From: Metallyticus violacea
Lineage: Eukaryota; Arthropoda; Insecta; Mantodea; Metallyticidae
Reading direction: 5' to 3'
DNA length: 64,000 nt
NCBI GenBank assembly: GCA_030762175.1
Contig: CM060841.1
Location: forward strand, 10,017,501-10,081,500
Shown here piece after piece: positions 23,795 through 34,143 of the stretch. Under the pieces are notes generated by a model that did no database searches, had not been told where the DNA came from, and was given only the letters and a program-made list of their open reading frames with translations. A program made the position numbers and the translations under genes. Position 1 is the first letter of the stretch. Every line of letters starts with the position of its first letter.

Positions 23795-23798
<4 letters not shown>
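23364..23798 (+). mobile_element. DUF4817-type element, second truncated copy
   Basis: The left end (CTGAGGATACCAAAAATGTA, after TA at 23362-23363) matches the termini of the element at 21669-22535. The start region GGAGCCAAGATTATCTATCG jumps directly to the C-terminal block (ATAGGCCGATGAGGTCC..., reading PPRSPDLTPLDFYLWGTL). A 110-bp unrelated stretch then replaces part of the gene, and the homology resumes at CTGGCAGCACTTTGGGAATA. The copy breaks off at the AAT microsatellite at 23796. Its right terminus is missing. Confidence 0.8.
23655..23750 (+). repeat. Short unclassified dispersed repeat, copy 2
   Basis: This insert inside the DUF4817-type copy shares TTTCATAATACACAA and flanking A/T sequence with 291-373. 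It interrupts the transposase remnant at GGGGAACTCT and ends before ACTGGCAGCAC. No clear TSD was found. Confidence 0.4.
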
Positions 23799-23857
<59 letters not shown>

Positions 23858-23858
23858 G
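23796..23858 (+). repeat. (AAT)n microsatellite
   Basis: About 20 uninterrupted AAT units at the broken right edge of the transposon copy. Confidence 0.97.
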
Positions 23859-24059
23859 TTCCAAGATTATGGAATGGTGTAGCATTTAATGAGCATTATG
23901 ATCATATCTTAGTAAAATAAGTAATTAATTATATAATAATAAGAACAAATACTTACTTTTATATTATGATATAACTATTTATTTATTTTTACTTTGGCGA
24001 AGTTAAGACCATAAGGTCCTCTCTTACATTTTACCAGAGGAATTACGATTATAATAACA

Positions 24060-24403
24060 CGACGGTAGGTCCATAAGTTTACGATCTAACCATATTCTAG
24101 GTTGGTAAAGACAAAACTATATTTCACTTTTCAATATACTTACCATTTATTGCAATACACTTCTCATATTTTTGAATTGACGTTTCAATCCCCCCCCCCC
24201 CCGCAAATAGTGAGAAATCTTGTTTGCAAAATGGGCTTAAACGGCATCCATCACTTCTAGGAAATAGTCACTGAGAGCTAGATCTGGGCTGTAGGGTGGA
24301 TGGTCGGTCTCCTTGAAGCTACATTTCTTCACAGCTTCCTTTGCAACAAGAGCTGTGTTGTCGTGAAGAAGGCGCACACCACCACTCAGTTTTCCTCGCC
24401 TTT
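24060..24403 (-). mobile_element. Mariner family 1, 3' third
   Basis: On minus the sequence runs from the second catalytic region (reverse complement of GGCGCACACCACCACTCAG) through the APSDYF region, the G-run (C-run here at 24190-24202), the AATAAA region and the inverted repeat (ACGGTAGGTCCATAAGTTTA). The 5' two thirds are missing. There is no TA on the broken side. Confidence 0.85.
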
Positions 24404-25998
24404 GTTATGTTTTAACACGTTAATTTTCATTGTTATCAGTTAAATACAGTCTCATTCTATAGTTTCAATAAAATTAAAACTCTAAAATAAAGTACCAACT
24501 TTACGTGCGCTGGACAATTTTCCAGCAAACACGGAGCTTAGGCAGCCCACAATTCAAATGACAATACTGTGGAAAATAGGGATTAGCAATATGTGGGGAA
24601 ATACGATGTAGCGTTGAGTGATTAAGAACAGAAAATGACGGTTGGTAAATGTTACGCAGGCAAAATGAGCGTCTGTGCATGAAGTAGAAGCGTTTTTTTA
24701 AACGGTCTTTAGAGAGAGTCGAGGTAGAAGCTTGAGGAGAGAGGATGTGCCGCCATCTGTTCCCGGGGTAGACATTTTGGTTAACGTCCATCATGTATGT
24801 TAATCATAGTTATTGTTTATAAATATTTTTACATCTAACTTGAATGATGTTTATGTTTTTTTAACGTACACCTAGGCCCGATATTTTCTCAATGTAATCC
24901 CTTTTTAATTAATGATTGATAGGATTTCTGTAGATCAGTGTTCCAGCTACGTCCACAGTTCAACACTTAGTTCGTTAAATAAGTTACATAATGATATTTT
25001 AGGAGAGTGAAAGCAAGGAGTCGCGACAATTTCTAATTTTGTCTTAATATTTAGTGCGTACTAACATTTATTGAAATTTAAACCATTAAAATATTTTAAT
25101 CATATTGTGAGTCCAAAGCGAATGTGAAAGAGAAGTTGTTCAGTAACAAGAGAATCTTTAAGTATCCTTATACTCTTAAATCGTTCATTTATTTGCTCTA
25201 AATAGCGTAAATTTCTACAAATTTAAAACTGCATGAACGTGTAATTTCTGCAAAAATAAAACACTAGGCAAATCTCATAAATATCTGTAGCTTTTTACGA
25301 GGCTAATTGTGTCGCAGTAGTTTCCTAAAATAATCATACTTGGTAAACGAACTGCAGTGGTAAACGTGAAATTTCTGGTGACTTCCGTGTGACAAAGAGT
25401 GAGGCTAAAAAGGAAAAAACAAAAAAATCCAAAGCCTCTGTATTCCACTTCCAGTTAAAAGTGCGCTTAAACTGTGTCACCTCAGGCGTATGAAAATTTT
25501 CCTACAGAGATTTAATTTTTTCTCTAATGTCCTGGCCAAGCCACCCACATGTGGCGGCAGTTGTTTCCACCTCGGCAATTCCTGTCATGAGAAACACAGG
25601 GCAGAGCAGGTGAGCTTCTGGACCTAACATTCCTCCCGGAGTATTGCCCACTTTCATGAAATGATAATATAAAAAGCATTTCTAAAATTTGCTTAATAGT
25701 TATGTTATATAATGTTTGGTTTTACTGCCATTTTTCTTTAATTTTCTAGACGTCAGGTTCTATTTTGGCGTGCTAAATTTCTTCAGTTTATTATAGATTC
25801 GCTTATGTTTATATCTCTTGCGTCTGTGTGTAAATAGTTATGGAACTTTCAGTAGCAGCACCGAAGAATTAACAATTAAATACTAACATCAGTTTTTAAG
25901 ACTTTTCCGAAATATAGTGAAAAATATAAAATATGAACACACTTTTTGCAGTTCTTGATTTTAATTATTTTTTGAATAGTGATTAACATTCGTTTTTC
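24404..25998. other. No recognised gene; one unexplained ORF
   Basis: A 97-codon ATG frame on minus (24794-24501) has coding-like composition for this AT-rich region: MMDVNQNVYPGNRW..., SFCLRNIYQPSFSV. I do not recognise it. The rest, to 25998, is AT-rich with nothing supported. Confidence 0.3.
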
Positions 25999-25999
25999 T

Positions 26000-26202
26000 A
26001 CAGGTACCATAGGCGATGGACAATTATAATAGATGAGATGAAGAGATAACTTGGGAAGGAAGCATTCCAGGCCTAGCTCCCCGGCACATGCCATTTATGA
26101 GGATTGAGGAAAAACAGGAGGAAAAAATGTCAGGGAGAACCCATGAGGGATAAAAGAATCCAAACCTCCCGCCCACAAGTTCATGGCTTAACTATCTCGG
26201 TT
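26000..26202 (-). mobile_element. SINE B, degraded copy
   Basis: On minus it retains the head region (TTCGAATCC position badly worn, CTTGTGGGCGGGAGGTTTGG), TTTTCCTCAATCCTCATAAA, GCCGGGGAG, TAGGCCTGGAATGCTTCCTT and, at the 3' side, the GTCCATCGCCTATGG region. Many substitutions and a small insertion mark it as one of the oldest copies here. Confidence 0.75.
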
Positions 26203-26681
26203 CCCATGTCGATACAGCAATTCCTGGTGCAAAGTGTTTGTTTGTTAATTTTTGTTTTGCATTTGCTACTTCGTCTTGTGAATGCTGAAACTTTAACTTG
26301 ACGCTTAAAATGTTTCATTATGAAAAAAAAAAAAAAAAGTAGTAGTTTTTATGAGCATACGCTTTTATGTAATAAATATTCCTTCGTTCAGGTGCAATTT
26401 TAAAAGTGTTTTAAATGTTTTGTAATATTTATAGCTACCTAACTATTAATTCATTGGTGCCAGAATTATGTTTTTGCTGAATCTTTTATCATATGCTAGT
26501 TTACTCACATTCAATTATCAATATAGATACTGGGAAAAGCATTAAAAACAAATTCAATGCGCCACTTTCTGGAAACACGAATATGACAGGATGTAACTTA
26601 GGTATACTGGGAGTATAATTATTTTTCATTCGTTTTATGTTCAAAAGTGTATTATAAAAATAACAAATAAGCCAAGGGAAA

Positions 26682-26989
26682 ATGGAACGCAGAATATTAG
26701 GAATAACAATAAGGAACGAAATCTCCAACGAAGCGTTAGCCCAAATAACATCAACAAAGACATCGTAGAAAGAGCCACCAGACTGAAGTGGAAACGGAGA
26801 GACGAAATAGCGAGGATGCAGGACGACAGATGGACGTATGAGATCACCATGTGGGACACGTGCATAGGGAAACGATACAGAGGCAACCCAAGACGGAGAT
26901 GGGAAGACTTCTACGCTGCACAGGCAGGTCCACAATGGTCCAGAAAATCAGTAAGCAGAAATATAGTACGTCAACTTCGAAACGAGTGA
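26682..26989 (+). pseudogene. LINE ORF2 C-terminal fragment, one frameshift
   Basis: From the ATG at 26682 one frame reads MERRILGITIRNEISNEAL. A shift near 26757 then moves to the frame KDIVERATRLKWKRRDEIAR, DDRWTYEITMWD, GNPRRRWEDFYAAQAGPQWS, and a stop at 26987. These blocks are the standard tail of insect non-LTR retrotransposon polyproteins: R-ML-V--RD-I, then KW-WAGH-AR-DRW, then GRP--RW-D, then AG--W. The upstream RT is absent. It reads in the opposite direction to the fragment at 20.1 kb. Confidence 0.8.
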
Positions 26990-28188
26990 AACCTGAGGAA
27001 TAAAAGTGGAACAAAGTACAGTATACAGGGTAATATGAATAAGGCCATAGCATTAGTAAATAAGAGATACTCTCTTGTAACTGATCTTTATCCTTCTTGA
27101 GAAAATTCCGACTTATTATTATAATTATTATTGTTGCTGTTGTAAATTATATATATATTTATTATCAACAAAATATGTTTCTGATTATGTGTGTATGTGT
27201 GTGTGTTGAATTTAGCAATAATTATATCTTGCACATGTAATGATCTAGTTAATGCAAAAGATACTCCTGGAAAGATTCAGCACACAGTTCAAGATCGCAT
27301 TTTTCGCAAAGTTGTACATTTTCTCGCTTCACAGTGTTATAGCGCATCAAACACAAATGAATGAATTGCTTTTCTTTATTAGTAGCTTTAGTACCTTTAG
27401 CAAATTCTGATAAACTCTCGTCACTTCGTGATTTTAATAAGAATTATGCCCTCTTAGCAAGTTTTTCAGCACGACTCATTAATTTTATGCACGTTGAGAA
27501 AAATTTGGAGGCTGTTACTTGTACAATTCTTTATCTTGTGTACTCGTAGATATTGAACGAATTGTAGTATTACTGGCTATAGTCCTTTCTCTTTACAGTC
27601 ATACCAGCAAAATAGATCAAACGGGTGCTTTATTAATATTTTTTACCTTGAACAATTCAACATAAGAGCAACAAATGTGCTAATGCAGCTCAGTTCATGT
27701 TATATGCCATCTGATATTCAAATGTCACCCAGACAATAATTAAACATATAAGGTTGCTTGTTCATTATTGCTAGCAGAAACCTAACATCCTTTTCGGGTA
27801 ATACTAACATTAGCAACTTAAAGGTAATAACTGTGCAAAACAAATACTTAGAAGTACCAGGACCTTGCCAAACGAGTACGCTGGAAGCTAGTTGATCAAT
27901 TAAACAATACAATTCGTTCTACTTTCTTTGTTCAGTCAAGTTATTTATCCACAAACGCATACTGTTGCATGCATTAGCAACAGCCTCTCAGAAAGATTTT
28001 TAATTCTGTTACTCAAAGTATAACAGCTATTTTTTCAAAATATTTCCCTCAGCCGTTATTCAACGCCTCACTCGATGAATGCATTGATGTCACTTCTTTT
28101 TAATCCCATGAATACATCCGGTATGCTACAACTGCTTCCTATGGGTTTAAACATCGTTTTGCCTTAGTTTTTTCCTTCACCCCTATAG
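26990..28188. other. No recognised gene
   Basis: AT-rich with short TTA/ATT runs near 27115-27165 and a GT run near 27190; no supported ORF. Confidence 0.5.
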
Positions 28189-28200
28189 CAAACAGAAGTC

Positions 28201-28498
28201 TTTTATTATTTATTTATTATTTATTTATGGACGGTCTTTAACATCTCAGGTCATCAGCGTCCCATTCAACTCAGGGAGTGAAACGGCCGACAAATTTTGC
28301 TCAGAGGCCTCTCTTTGAGGCTTGAGGTTCTTTTTCGTGCCGTAAATAAATGACACGGGACCCATGGCTTTACTTCCCTCCCGAAGGAAGCCATCCTTAG
28401 GATTTTTACGCCCGAAAAAATCCATCGCTCTTGGCAGTGTTCGAACCCGCGATCTTGGGTTTAGAAGGCAAGTATGGTTACCACTACACCACCACCAC
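28201..28498 (-). mobile_element. SINE A copy (full length, minus)
   Basis: The 12-bp perfect TSD CAAACAGAAGTC lies at 28189-28200 and 28499-28510. On minus: a tRNA-like head with A box (TGGTGTAGTGGTAACC) and B box (GGGTTCGAACACTGCC, mutated), the conserved body (GGGCGTAAAAATCCTAAGG; CGGCCGTTTCACTCCCTGAG; GACGCTGATGACCTGAGATG) and a TAAATAAATAATAAA tail. It sits 20 bp from the adjacent mariner. Confidence 0.95.
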
Positions 28499-28529
28499 AA
28501 ACAGAAGTCGCAAGGAGCTACGGACCTAC

Positions 28530-29809
28530 GAGGTAGGTCCATAATTTTCTGGCCTAACCATTTTCTAAGTATAATAAAGACAAAAACTGTATTTCACTTT
28601 TCAATATAGTTGCCCTTTACTGCAATACACCTATCACATCTTTGAATTGACATTTCAACACCTCCCCCCCCCCAAATAGTCAGAAGACTTGTCTGCAAAA
28701 TGAGTATAAACACAATCCATCACTTCTTCGTCACACTTAAATTTCCTTCCTCGAAGGTCTTTCTTCAGTTTTGAGAAGAGGAAATAGTCACTGGGAGCTA
28801 GATCTGGGCTGTAGGGTGGATGGGTCATCTCCTTGAAGCCACATTTCTTCACAGTTTGCTTTGCAAAAAGAATTGTGTGCAAAGGCGCGTTGTCGAGAAG
28901 AAGGTGCACAAAACCACAGCTTTGATGGAAGCACGTAGTCTGTGTAGCAGGCCAGCATAGTACTCCCCATTTACTGAGGTGTTTCTCTCCTTGAAGGCAA
29001 TGAAGAGTATTCCTTCACAGTGCCAAAAGATTGAGGCCATCGTCTTCTTGGTTGACTGAGTGACCTTGGTCTTTAGAGGCGGTGCCTCACCAGGTTTACG
29101 CCACTCACTCCATTAATTCTTTTTTGGACAAGGATCATAGTAGAGGACCATAGTTTCATCTCCTTTAACAATGATTTGCAGAATTTAGCTCTCGTTGCCA
29201 TGGCAGAGCTCCAAAACTGCCTGACAACAGACGACTCGTTTCTGCTTTTGGACTGAGGAAAGAAGTTTAGGTACGCATCTTGCACTAAGCTTATTTATGT
29301 TTAAATGTTCATGAATAATTCGAAGGTCTGTTGTGTTAGAAAGGCTCAGCCTTGCTGCTATTTCTGTAACTTTGACCTGCTGGTCTTCCATAATTTCTCC
29401 TTTCACAAGAGCGATGTTTTCAGGAGTGAGCATTTCAAAGGGCCGACCTGCACCCCTTTCGTCTTCAATGCTTTCTCGACCCATTCGAAAAAGTTTGGCC
29501 CATTCTTTTATGGTAGAACATGAGGGGGATGCTGCCCCATATACACCGTCCAATCGCTGTTTAATTTCATTTTGAGTAAGTCCGTCTTTTGTGAAGAATT
29601 TAATAACAGCATGGTACTCCATTTTAAGCATTTCACAATCTTCTACACATAGCCTTCTTTATGCAACCATATCTGAACAACTGAACACAGAGGAGCGGAA
29701 GTTATAGTTGCTATTATTTTCTTAATAGATAAGTTAAAGTACCAGATAGGTATTTTGTGGAGGCGCTAATCCTTGTCGGTGATGCCGGAAACTTATGGAC
29801 CTACCCTCG
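28530..29809 (-). mobile_element. Mariner family 1, complete but dead copy
   Basis: The 1280-bp element is flanked by TA at 28528-28529 and 29810-29811. Inverted repeats: CGAGGTAGGTCCATAATTTT at the left and the reverse complement of AACTTATGGACCTACCCTCG at the right. It carries a frameshifted transposase on the minus strand. It is the longest family-1 copy here. Confidence 0.95.
28655..29622 (-). pseudogene. Mariner D,D34D transposase, frameshifted
   Basis: On minus from 29622 (MEYHAVIKFFTKDGLTQNEI). The HTH region, LKVTEIAARLSLSNTT-like, and the CVPKLLSSVQ linker motif are present. The first long frame ends at 29185. All three catalytic Asp codons survive: KGDETMVLYYD, LLLDNAPLHT, and YSPDLAPSDYFLF with 34 residues between the last two. 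At least two frameshifts separate them. One lies shortly before GDET and one lies between the ASIKAVVL and LLLDNAP regions, where about 20 bp present in other copies are missing. The C-terminus runs to DKSSDYLGGG near 28670. Confidence 0.88.
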
Positions 29810-29811
29810 TA

Positions 29812-30931
29812 ACTGGAAAGATTATAAACACAAAAATTCAGAAGAATGTACATAATATGTGTATACTTTTCCTCTGAAATATAAAATGTTACAGATATTT
29901 TAATTTTAATTTTGAAATGTTTTTTTTAATAGATATAGCTTACTACAGTACATTTGAATATGAAGTTTTTGCTAGCTTGTTTGTAGACAGAAGAGAATCA
30001 AAATGCGCAGCTTTAAGACGTAGTGAACAGCATTCAACTGACTCTACCCATGTCCAGGGTGTCTTATTTATTCCCATTTTCTCTCTTTCTTGTCCGTCGA
30101 TCACAGCGTTACGAGAAATCTATTCACATTCCACCATATGCTGTCCGGTGAAATGGAATTTTTTCTTCCTTCGCCTATTCTGCGAGGAAAATCGTTTGCA
30201 TATAATATCGTTATATATGCAGTGACGTCAAAAAGGAGAAATATTCTCAAGGGTTTATCGCCTTTTGTAGCAGAGCCCCTGCTGCACGCCCCATTGACAC
30301 ACTTGAAAAGAAAATGGAGCTCGTAAGCGATAAGGGAACAGCGGGATGATCAGAGATCTCAAACCTACCGTTCGCATAGTAAATCCACGTTGGTAGTCCT
30401 CTGATGCTGGGTCAAAGAGTGCATGAAAATCACAAAGGAAAGGGTCTCGAGAGAGGCAAAGAAAAGAATTTCGTTAAATGCGCATATTTACAAAGTGAAT
30501 TAATGTGGATCTTCATGCGAAATGGGTACAATTCCCTACTTTCAGTTCTCAGACCAAAATTGATTTTGAAATTGAAGATAAAACCGCTTAAGCAATGAAT
30601 GCCGTCGTAAACAGAAATAGACACTCGGAAGAAACGTGTCTAGAAGTCACAAACTCAAATTGCGGTTGTCTTCTATCAGGGAAATTGGGCAAAGCAGTAG
30701 GTCCCGTTCTTACTCCTAAAATGTCTTTTTTCCAAGCATCTTGTAATTTCAAATGCTTTAAGAGGCCTTGAATTAGTTATCCACAAACGCTTTCAAATCA
30801 CTTCATTTTGTACTTCTGAATGTGTTATGTTATTATTCATTTTCTGTACGTGTGCGCGTGCTTGGATATAAAGTGCGGGACACAGCTTAATGATCTCTTC
30901 CACTCCTAAAGTGCTTCCAGTCCCCACTGTT
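29812..30931. other. No recognised gene
   Basis: Overlapping short ORFs at 29917-30326 and 30404-30624 lie on both strands and have no motif I recognise. Confidence 0.4.
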
Positions 30932-30974
30932 ATCGCCTTTGTCTGCACAATGGCACATTGCCATGAAATACCTG

Positions 30975-31262
30975 ACCGCCACGGGTGCCCGAGGTCGTCA
31001 AGGCGCAGACTCGTGAGTGGGATGTCTGAGGTTCGAGTCCACCAGGATCGTCCTCCCTGACTGAGGTTTTTTCCACGTTTTCCTCAGTCCTCATAATTGG
31101 CAAATGCCGGGGAGGTAACCTAAACTTAGGCCTGGAACGTTTCCTTCCTTTAAAAATCCTTTCCCAATATATCATTTCATCTCATGTATCACTAGTGTTC
31201 ACAGCCTGTGATGCCTCAGTAGTAAAAACGGGAGCTAAACAGCATTCAAAAAAAAAAATTTA
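30975..31262 (+). mobile_element. SINE B copy with 43-bp flanking duplication
   Basis: Head: A box GCCCGAGGTCGTCAAGGCGC, B box GAGGTTCGAGTCC. Body: TTTTCCTCAGTCC, AAACTTAGGCCTGGAACG, CAATATATCATTTCAT, GCCTCAGTAGTAAAAACGGG. A-rich tail. It lies between two copies of a 43-bp sequence (30932-30974 and 31263-31305, roughly eight mismatches) that start ATCGC and end CCATGAAATACCTG, far longer than a normal SINE TSD. Confidence 0.9.
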
Positions 31263-31305
31263 ATCGCTTTTGCCTACACAGTAACACACTGCCATGAAAT
31301 ACCTG

Positions 31306-31715
31306 GAAATTCTCCAATGTTATATCGTTAATCTAAGATTGAGCGGAAACTATAAATATTTCCTACTTCTAATATCATTAAGAATACCTGAAAGTGTCTA
31401 AATTTATAAATAATTTGCCTTAACTTTAAGAGTTCAGTGGAAGCAAAAGGTCCCAATAATTTTTCATCCCGATCGACCAATGAGAGTCTATCTGAAGTTA
31501 CGCCTTTATTTTAAATATTTTCCCTGAGATTAATGTCCATCTTACTACCCGTTAACAATTTCTGCAAATAATTATATCCGAAAAGGTTCCTAATAGTTTA
31601 TGTTTTAAAGGTTTCTCTACAGATTTTTACTAAAAGCTTGCTTCAGTTACATTCGTTTATTTGTATAGAATATTTTAAACAATTTCTCGATAAATGTTTA
31701 TATTGTTAACTCATC
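31306..31715. other. No recognisable feature
   Basis: AT-rich spacer between two SINE B copies. Confidence 0.5.
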
Positions 31716-31729
31716 CACAGTTTTTTTTT

Positions 31730-32021
31730 ACCGCCACTGGCCGAGGTCGTTAAATCGCGGACTAGTGAGCGGGAGGCCTGGGGTTCGAATCCCGCCAGGA
31801 CCGCCCTCCCTGACTGAGGCTTTTTTCCAGGTTTTCCTCAGACCTCATAAATGGCAAATGCCGCGGAGGTACTCTAAACTTAGGCCTGGAACGTTTCCTT
31901 CCTATAAGAATAAATCCTTTCCCAATATATAATTTAATTTATGTGTCACCAGTGTCCATCGCCTATGGTGCCTCTGTAGCAAAAACGGGCGCTAAACACA
32001 TTCATTCATTATTCATTCGTG
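31730..32021 (+). mobile_element. SINE B copy (full length)
   Basis: A box TGGCCGAGGTCGTTAAATCG and B box GGGTTCGAATCCC, then the complete body and a CATTCATTCATTATTC tail. An 8-bp TSD, CACAGTTT, lies at 31716-31723 and 32022-32029. It is in the same orientation as the copy 450 bp upstream. Confidence 0.9.
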
Positions 32022-32157
32022 CACAGTTTACGCTATTTAATTTCTACAGTATTCGCTTTGTTACGTGAAAGAATTTATCGTGATATTTTAATATTTTAAC
32101 ACGTTTACTTTCTGTTAAATTCTTATTTCTTTCCCTAGGTTTGGATTTAAAGATGTG

Positions 32158-32923
32158 GGCCATCCAGAAAGTAAGTCCCAATCGCGCCTGGAGATGGAAC
32201 CGCTTGTCGGATAGGAATGCGCATGCGCAGGAATAGAGAGGAAGTATGTGGTAATAATGCAGTAAAATTTCAGCCTTGTGACGGCCATGGTTACCGCGCT
32301 GTGGTAGGAGAAAATGGGTGCTCTGATATTGTCTCCCGCCAACTGCGAGGTTCGTGCAGTCATCCGAGGTTTGCTCGCTCAAAAGCAAAGTCCGCAGAGA
32401 TCCATCGCCAATTGTGTCAAGTGTATGGACACGACATTAGTGCGACAGCATGGTAAGACGATGGTGCAGGCAGTTCACTGAAGGACGAACCAATATTCAC
32501 GACGACGACCGTAGTGGCCGACCGTCCCTGGTGACGGCAGAAGTGTTGGAAAGTGTGCGGCAAGCAATTGAGCAGAACCGGCGCTTCACAATTCCAGAAC
32601 TCTCTTGTCAATTCCTCAGATGTCTCGCTCCCTTTTGCACGAAATTGTCTCCCGGAAGCTTGATACAATTGGCGATGGATCTCTGCTGGACTTTGCTTTT
32701 GAGCGTGCAAACCTCGGATGACTGCACGAACTTCGCAGTTGGCGGGAGACAATATCAGAGCACCCATTTTCTCCTACCACAGCGCGGTAACCATGGCCGT
32801 CACAAGGCTGAAATTTTACTGCATTATTACCACATACTTCCTCTCTATTCCTGCGCATGCGCATTCCTATCCGACTAGCGGTGCCATCTCTAGGCGCGAT
32901 TGGGACTTACTTCCTGGATGCCG
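32158..32923. mobile_element. Fold-back (long inverted repeat) derivative of a mariner
   Basis: Two arms, 32158-32421 and 32659-32923, are reverse complements with only about ten differences over 264 bp. They flank a 237-bp spacer. Each arm is the 5' end of a mariner: terminus GGCATCCAGGAAGTAAGTCC, leader, then codons starting MGALILSPANCEVRAVIRGL. The spacer encodes the continuation of the plus-strand gene (HTH linker). The right terminus abuts TA (32924-32925); the left one lacks a clean TA. RNA read through it would form a hairpin of about 260 bp. Confidence 0.9.
32314..32660 (+). pseudogene. Mariner transposase N-terminal part (in fold-back element)
   Basis: From the ATG at 32314 the frame gives SPANCEVRAVIRGLLAQKQS, the start of the first HTH of a mariner family distinct from family 1. 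After one shift near 32390 a second frame gives WCRQFTEGRTNIHDDDRSGR, then SLVTAEVLESVRQAIEQNRR and FTIPELS. The motif W-R-F--GR-----D--R-GRPS is the linker between the two HTHs in mariners. The gene stops where the inverted arm begins, so the second HTH is incomplete and the whole catalytic domain is missing. The inverted arm repeats the N-terminal codons on minus. Confidence 0.8.
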
Positions 32924-32925
32924 TA

Positions 32926-34141
32926 ATATTTATATAACCAAAATATTTTATAACTAGCATTCTTTTAGTAATATTCTTAAAGAATATTGACATTATTACT
33001 ACAGAGCGGATCTTCAGTCACGTACCTATGATTTTCCGTAATGGATATGGTGAAAATCAGAATATTTATGTTTTGCTCATTTAGTGCTTAAATTTTGCAC
33101 TTTTACAGTGAATGCAAATACTTACTTTTTTTAGTGGATATTCCTTAGTTTCGTGCTTAAAATATGCTGATATGTGTATAAAGTTACTAACGCAAAATGT
33201 TCGTACATACCTTTTTTCATAATTTTTTAAGTTGAGAGACTTAATTTTGTCTTGCTAAAATTGGGAAATCAGAAATGGTTTTCTAATTTGTGCATTGGCA
33301 AACATTTTGGTAGGAAACAAAATTTAATTTAGCTGTATTGTTGATCTTATAAATGTGCCCAAGATGAAATATGCTGCAATGACATCTGTACATGTTGGAA
33401 ATAGTTTTTCTGTCATCAAACTTATAGACAAAAGGTAGAAAATTTTGGTGGATTGGAAAAGGCACTGTAATATTATTTATGGTGAATCAGACTATGGAAA
33501 CAAATTACTATTGATAAACAGTGCAATCATTCCTTTTCCCAAACCCTCTCTGACTCATATGCACTGCCAACAAGCACATCCTTCCGCGCGTGTGGTGGGG
33601 CGGAACGACTGAGATAAGACACTATAATGGACATGTACCGAGGAGGAGGAGGGAGTAAGGCATGTACATTGACGCAAACACTACTCTATTAGTTCCACAA
33701 TGACCATAGTGTCTTAACATCAGTACGCAGTTTCATGCTCAAGTAAAATTACTTTGGCTTTAAAAACTCTCTTACAGCTATTCATTATTCATTTTATTTA
33801 TTAATTACCTGATTAACAGACTGAACTGTGCGAATATTTTGTAAACTATTTACAAAGAAGAAGTATGACGTTTGTGTTATGATTAAAAAAACACTTGCGC
33901 TTGACATTGCATCTCAGCTTTCGTTAAACAGAGATGGGTATCTAACCAGATCATGTCCTTATTTAAGATTTATTTCGAAAAGTTGTTATTTTTGTAGTTT
34001 ACTTGAGAAAATGAAACAAACCATAAAGTGAGTGAATTAAACAGTGAGAATATAATGAAAACAATATTTCTAGTTGCTTTTTAAAGTGTCAAATTTAAAT
34101 ACTTTACAGATTGTGTATTCGTTATATTGGTTCAAATAATG
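32926..34141. other. No recognised gene
   Basis: AT-rich. A GC-richer patch at 33535-33670 (GCGCGTGTGGTGGGGCGGAA) has no ORF of note. Confidence 0.45.
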
Positions 34142-34143
34142 TA

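Noticed and set aside
28246..28609. Repeated peptides with DFFGRKNPK, REVKPWVPCR and LSAVSRPELNGTLM
   Set aside because: These are frames read through SINE A copies (also at 40.8, 46.9 and 62.0 kb); the SINE is a tRNA-derived non-coding element.
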